From the NCBI GenBank assembly GCA_910589075.1, contig CAJUSK010000028.1, forward strand, positions 65,677-129,676: DNA of 64,000 bases, given 5' to 3'. Positions 63,683-64,000 of the stretch are shown in pieces (within the stretch, counting starts at the first letter, position 1; each line of letters opens with the position of its first letter). The stretch comes from an uncultured Lachnospiraceae bacterium (lineage in GTDB: Bacteria; Bacillota; Clostridia; Lachnospirales; Lachnospiraceae). The notes below the pieces were generated by a model. It was given only the letters and a program-made list of their open reading frames with translations. It made no database searches and was not told the origin of the DNA. The position numbers and the translations under genes are program-made.

Positions 63683-63806
63683 TCAAAAGTCAAGATGAAA
63701 CGTTCACATGTAATGCACTTTAGAGATGGAATCTGTTTACGAGGGAAAACAGCCGAGAAGAGATGGACTTTATGTGCTCAAAACAGGAACCCAATGAAAA
63801 AGAACA

Positions 63807-63854
63807 CCCCTGACAGAACTTCAAATGTCTGAAAAACATTGGTTCTGTCAGGGG
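63807..63854 (-). terminator. Long-stem terminator-like hairpin
   Basis: CCCCTGACAGAAC pairs perfectly with GTTCTGTCAGGGG, with an inner AATGT/ACATT pair. On the minus strand it is followed by TGTTCTTTTTC, so it may end a leftward gene lying beyond the window. Confidence 0.6.
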
Positions 63855-63864
63855 CATTCTTATT

Positions 63865-63905
63865 CATGACAATAGGTTTGCTGGCGAAGCCTGCAATCTA
63901 TTGTT
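63865..63905. repeat. Third-locus copy of the dispersed palindromic element
   Basis: It starts with TCATGACAATAG and ends CTATTGTT, as at 19741. The interior differs (TTGCTGGC-GAA-GCCTGCAA) but forms its own stem with a single mismatch, so the palindrome is kept. Confidence 0.7.
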
Positions 63906-63907
63906 AT

Positions 63908-63994
63908 CGGCTTTAGCCGGTTGAGTGCGGCGGAGTTTTTCGTGTTCCGAAAAACGGAGACGTGCGAAACAGAAAACCACCTGCTATGCGGGTG
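63908..63994. repeat. Array of small hairpins at the window edge
   Basis: In order: CGGCT-TT-AGCCG (63908-63919), GTTTTTCG-TGTTC-CGAAAAAC (63935-63955) and ACCACCTGC-TAT-GCGGGTGGT (about 63977-63997, one G-U pair). Their nature is unclear because the sequence stops; the last resembles the foldback found at ends of some IS200/IS605 elements. Confidence 0.45.
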
Positions 63995-64000
63995 GTGTAG

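Larger units (their letters stand above)
63683..64000. other. Non-coding right end with several hairpins
   Basis: There is no convincing gene. A 71-codon frame crossing 63617-63832 starts inside the repressor. The stretch contains the hairpins and repeat listed separately and stops at the window edge. Confidence 0.5.

Noticed and set aside
63617..63832. 71-codon plus-strand ORF over the repressor promoter
   Set aside because: No ribosome-binding site; overlaps the operator and the BlaI start on the other strand.

Overview
The window is a stretch of chromosome that looks like a Gram-positive Clostridia genome of the Lachnospiraceae type. This is inferred from the moderate GC content, strong AGGAGG ribosome-binding sites, a BlaR1/BlaI pair, LCP-family and membrane-anchored GH25 cell-wall proteins, rhamnan-type family 2 glycosyltransferases, and sigma-A promoters with 17-nt spacers. 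No rRNA, tRNA, CRISPR array or intact transposase was seen.

About the first 50 kb is a cell-surface polysaccharide region. Positions 1-1663 (minus strand) hold the start of a large PTPS-related membrane protein and a small membrane partner. Positions 1849-13586 (plus) hold an O-acylation set (acyltransferase 3, MBOAT, SGNH), a DUF6077-like membrane protein split into two ORFs, a UDP-glucuronate 4-epimerase-like enzyme, a secreted CotH kinase, a GT-C-like membrane protein and a polyprenyl-P-sugar-synthase-like GT2. Positions 13589-21017 change strand repeatedly: a GT4, a Wzx-like flippase, a degenerate SGNH protein, a GtrII-like transferase, a pair of small SMR-like proteins and a zinc ribbon. 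Positions 21341-46344 hold a large lysozyme, rfbB, rfbA, a second lysozyme, rfbC, a Wzm/Wzt ABC exporter, a methyltransferase-kinase-like fusion, several GT2s, a phosphohexomutase, GtrA, a VTC polyphosphate polymerase with DUF4956, a WcaJ-like initiating transferase and an LCP ligase. GT2 and glmS follow, to 49233. Together these could make nucleotide sugars, build a rhamnose-containing polymer on undecaprenyl phosphate, cap and export it through Wzm/Wzt, decorate it outside with sugars and acyl groups, and attach it to peptidoglycan.

From 49.2 to 53.1 kb there are a decayed MATE gene, an HtrA-like protease, a 234-nt foldback repeat and a divergent ClpX. From 53.2 to 61.0 kb an operon-like run encodes a methyltransferase, LarB-LarE-LarC (nickel-pincer cofactor synthesis), a NikMN-Q-O nickel importer and an Fe-S aldo/keto reductase. 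LarA itself is not present. From 61.1 to 63.7 kb there is a BlaR1/BlaI sensor-repressor pair with a dyad operator, and the window ends in a series of hairpins.

The most interesting signals are the WbdD-like methyltransferase/kinase fusion directly behind a Wzt with a C-terminal extension, a family of dispersed about 40-nt palindromes at four sites, the 234-nt foldback at 51.0-51.2 kb, and the C-rich quasi-repeated spacer between the two ABC exporter genes.
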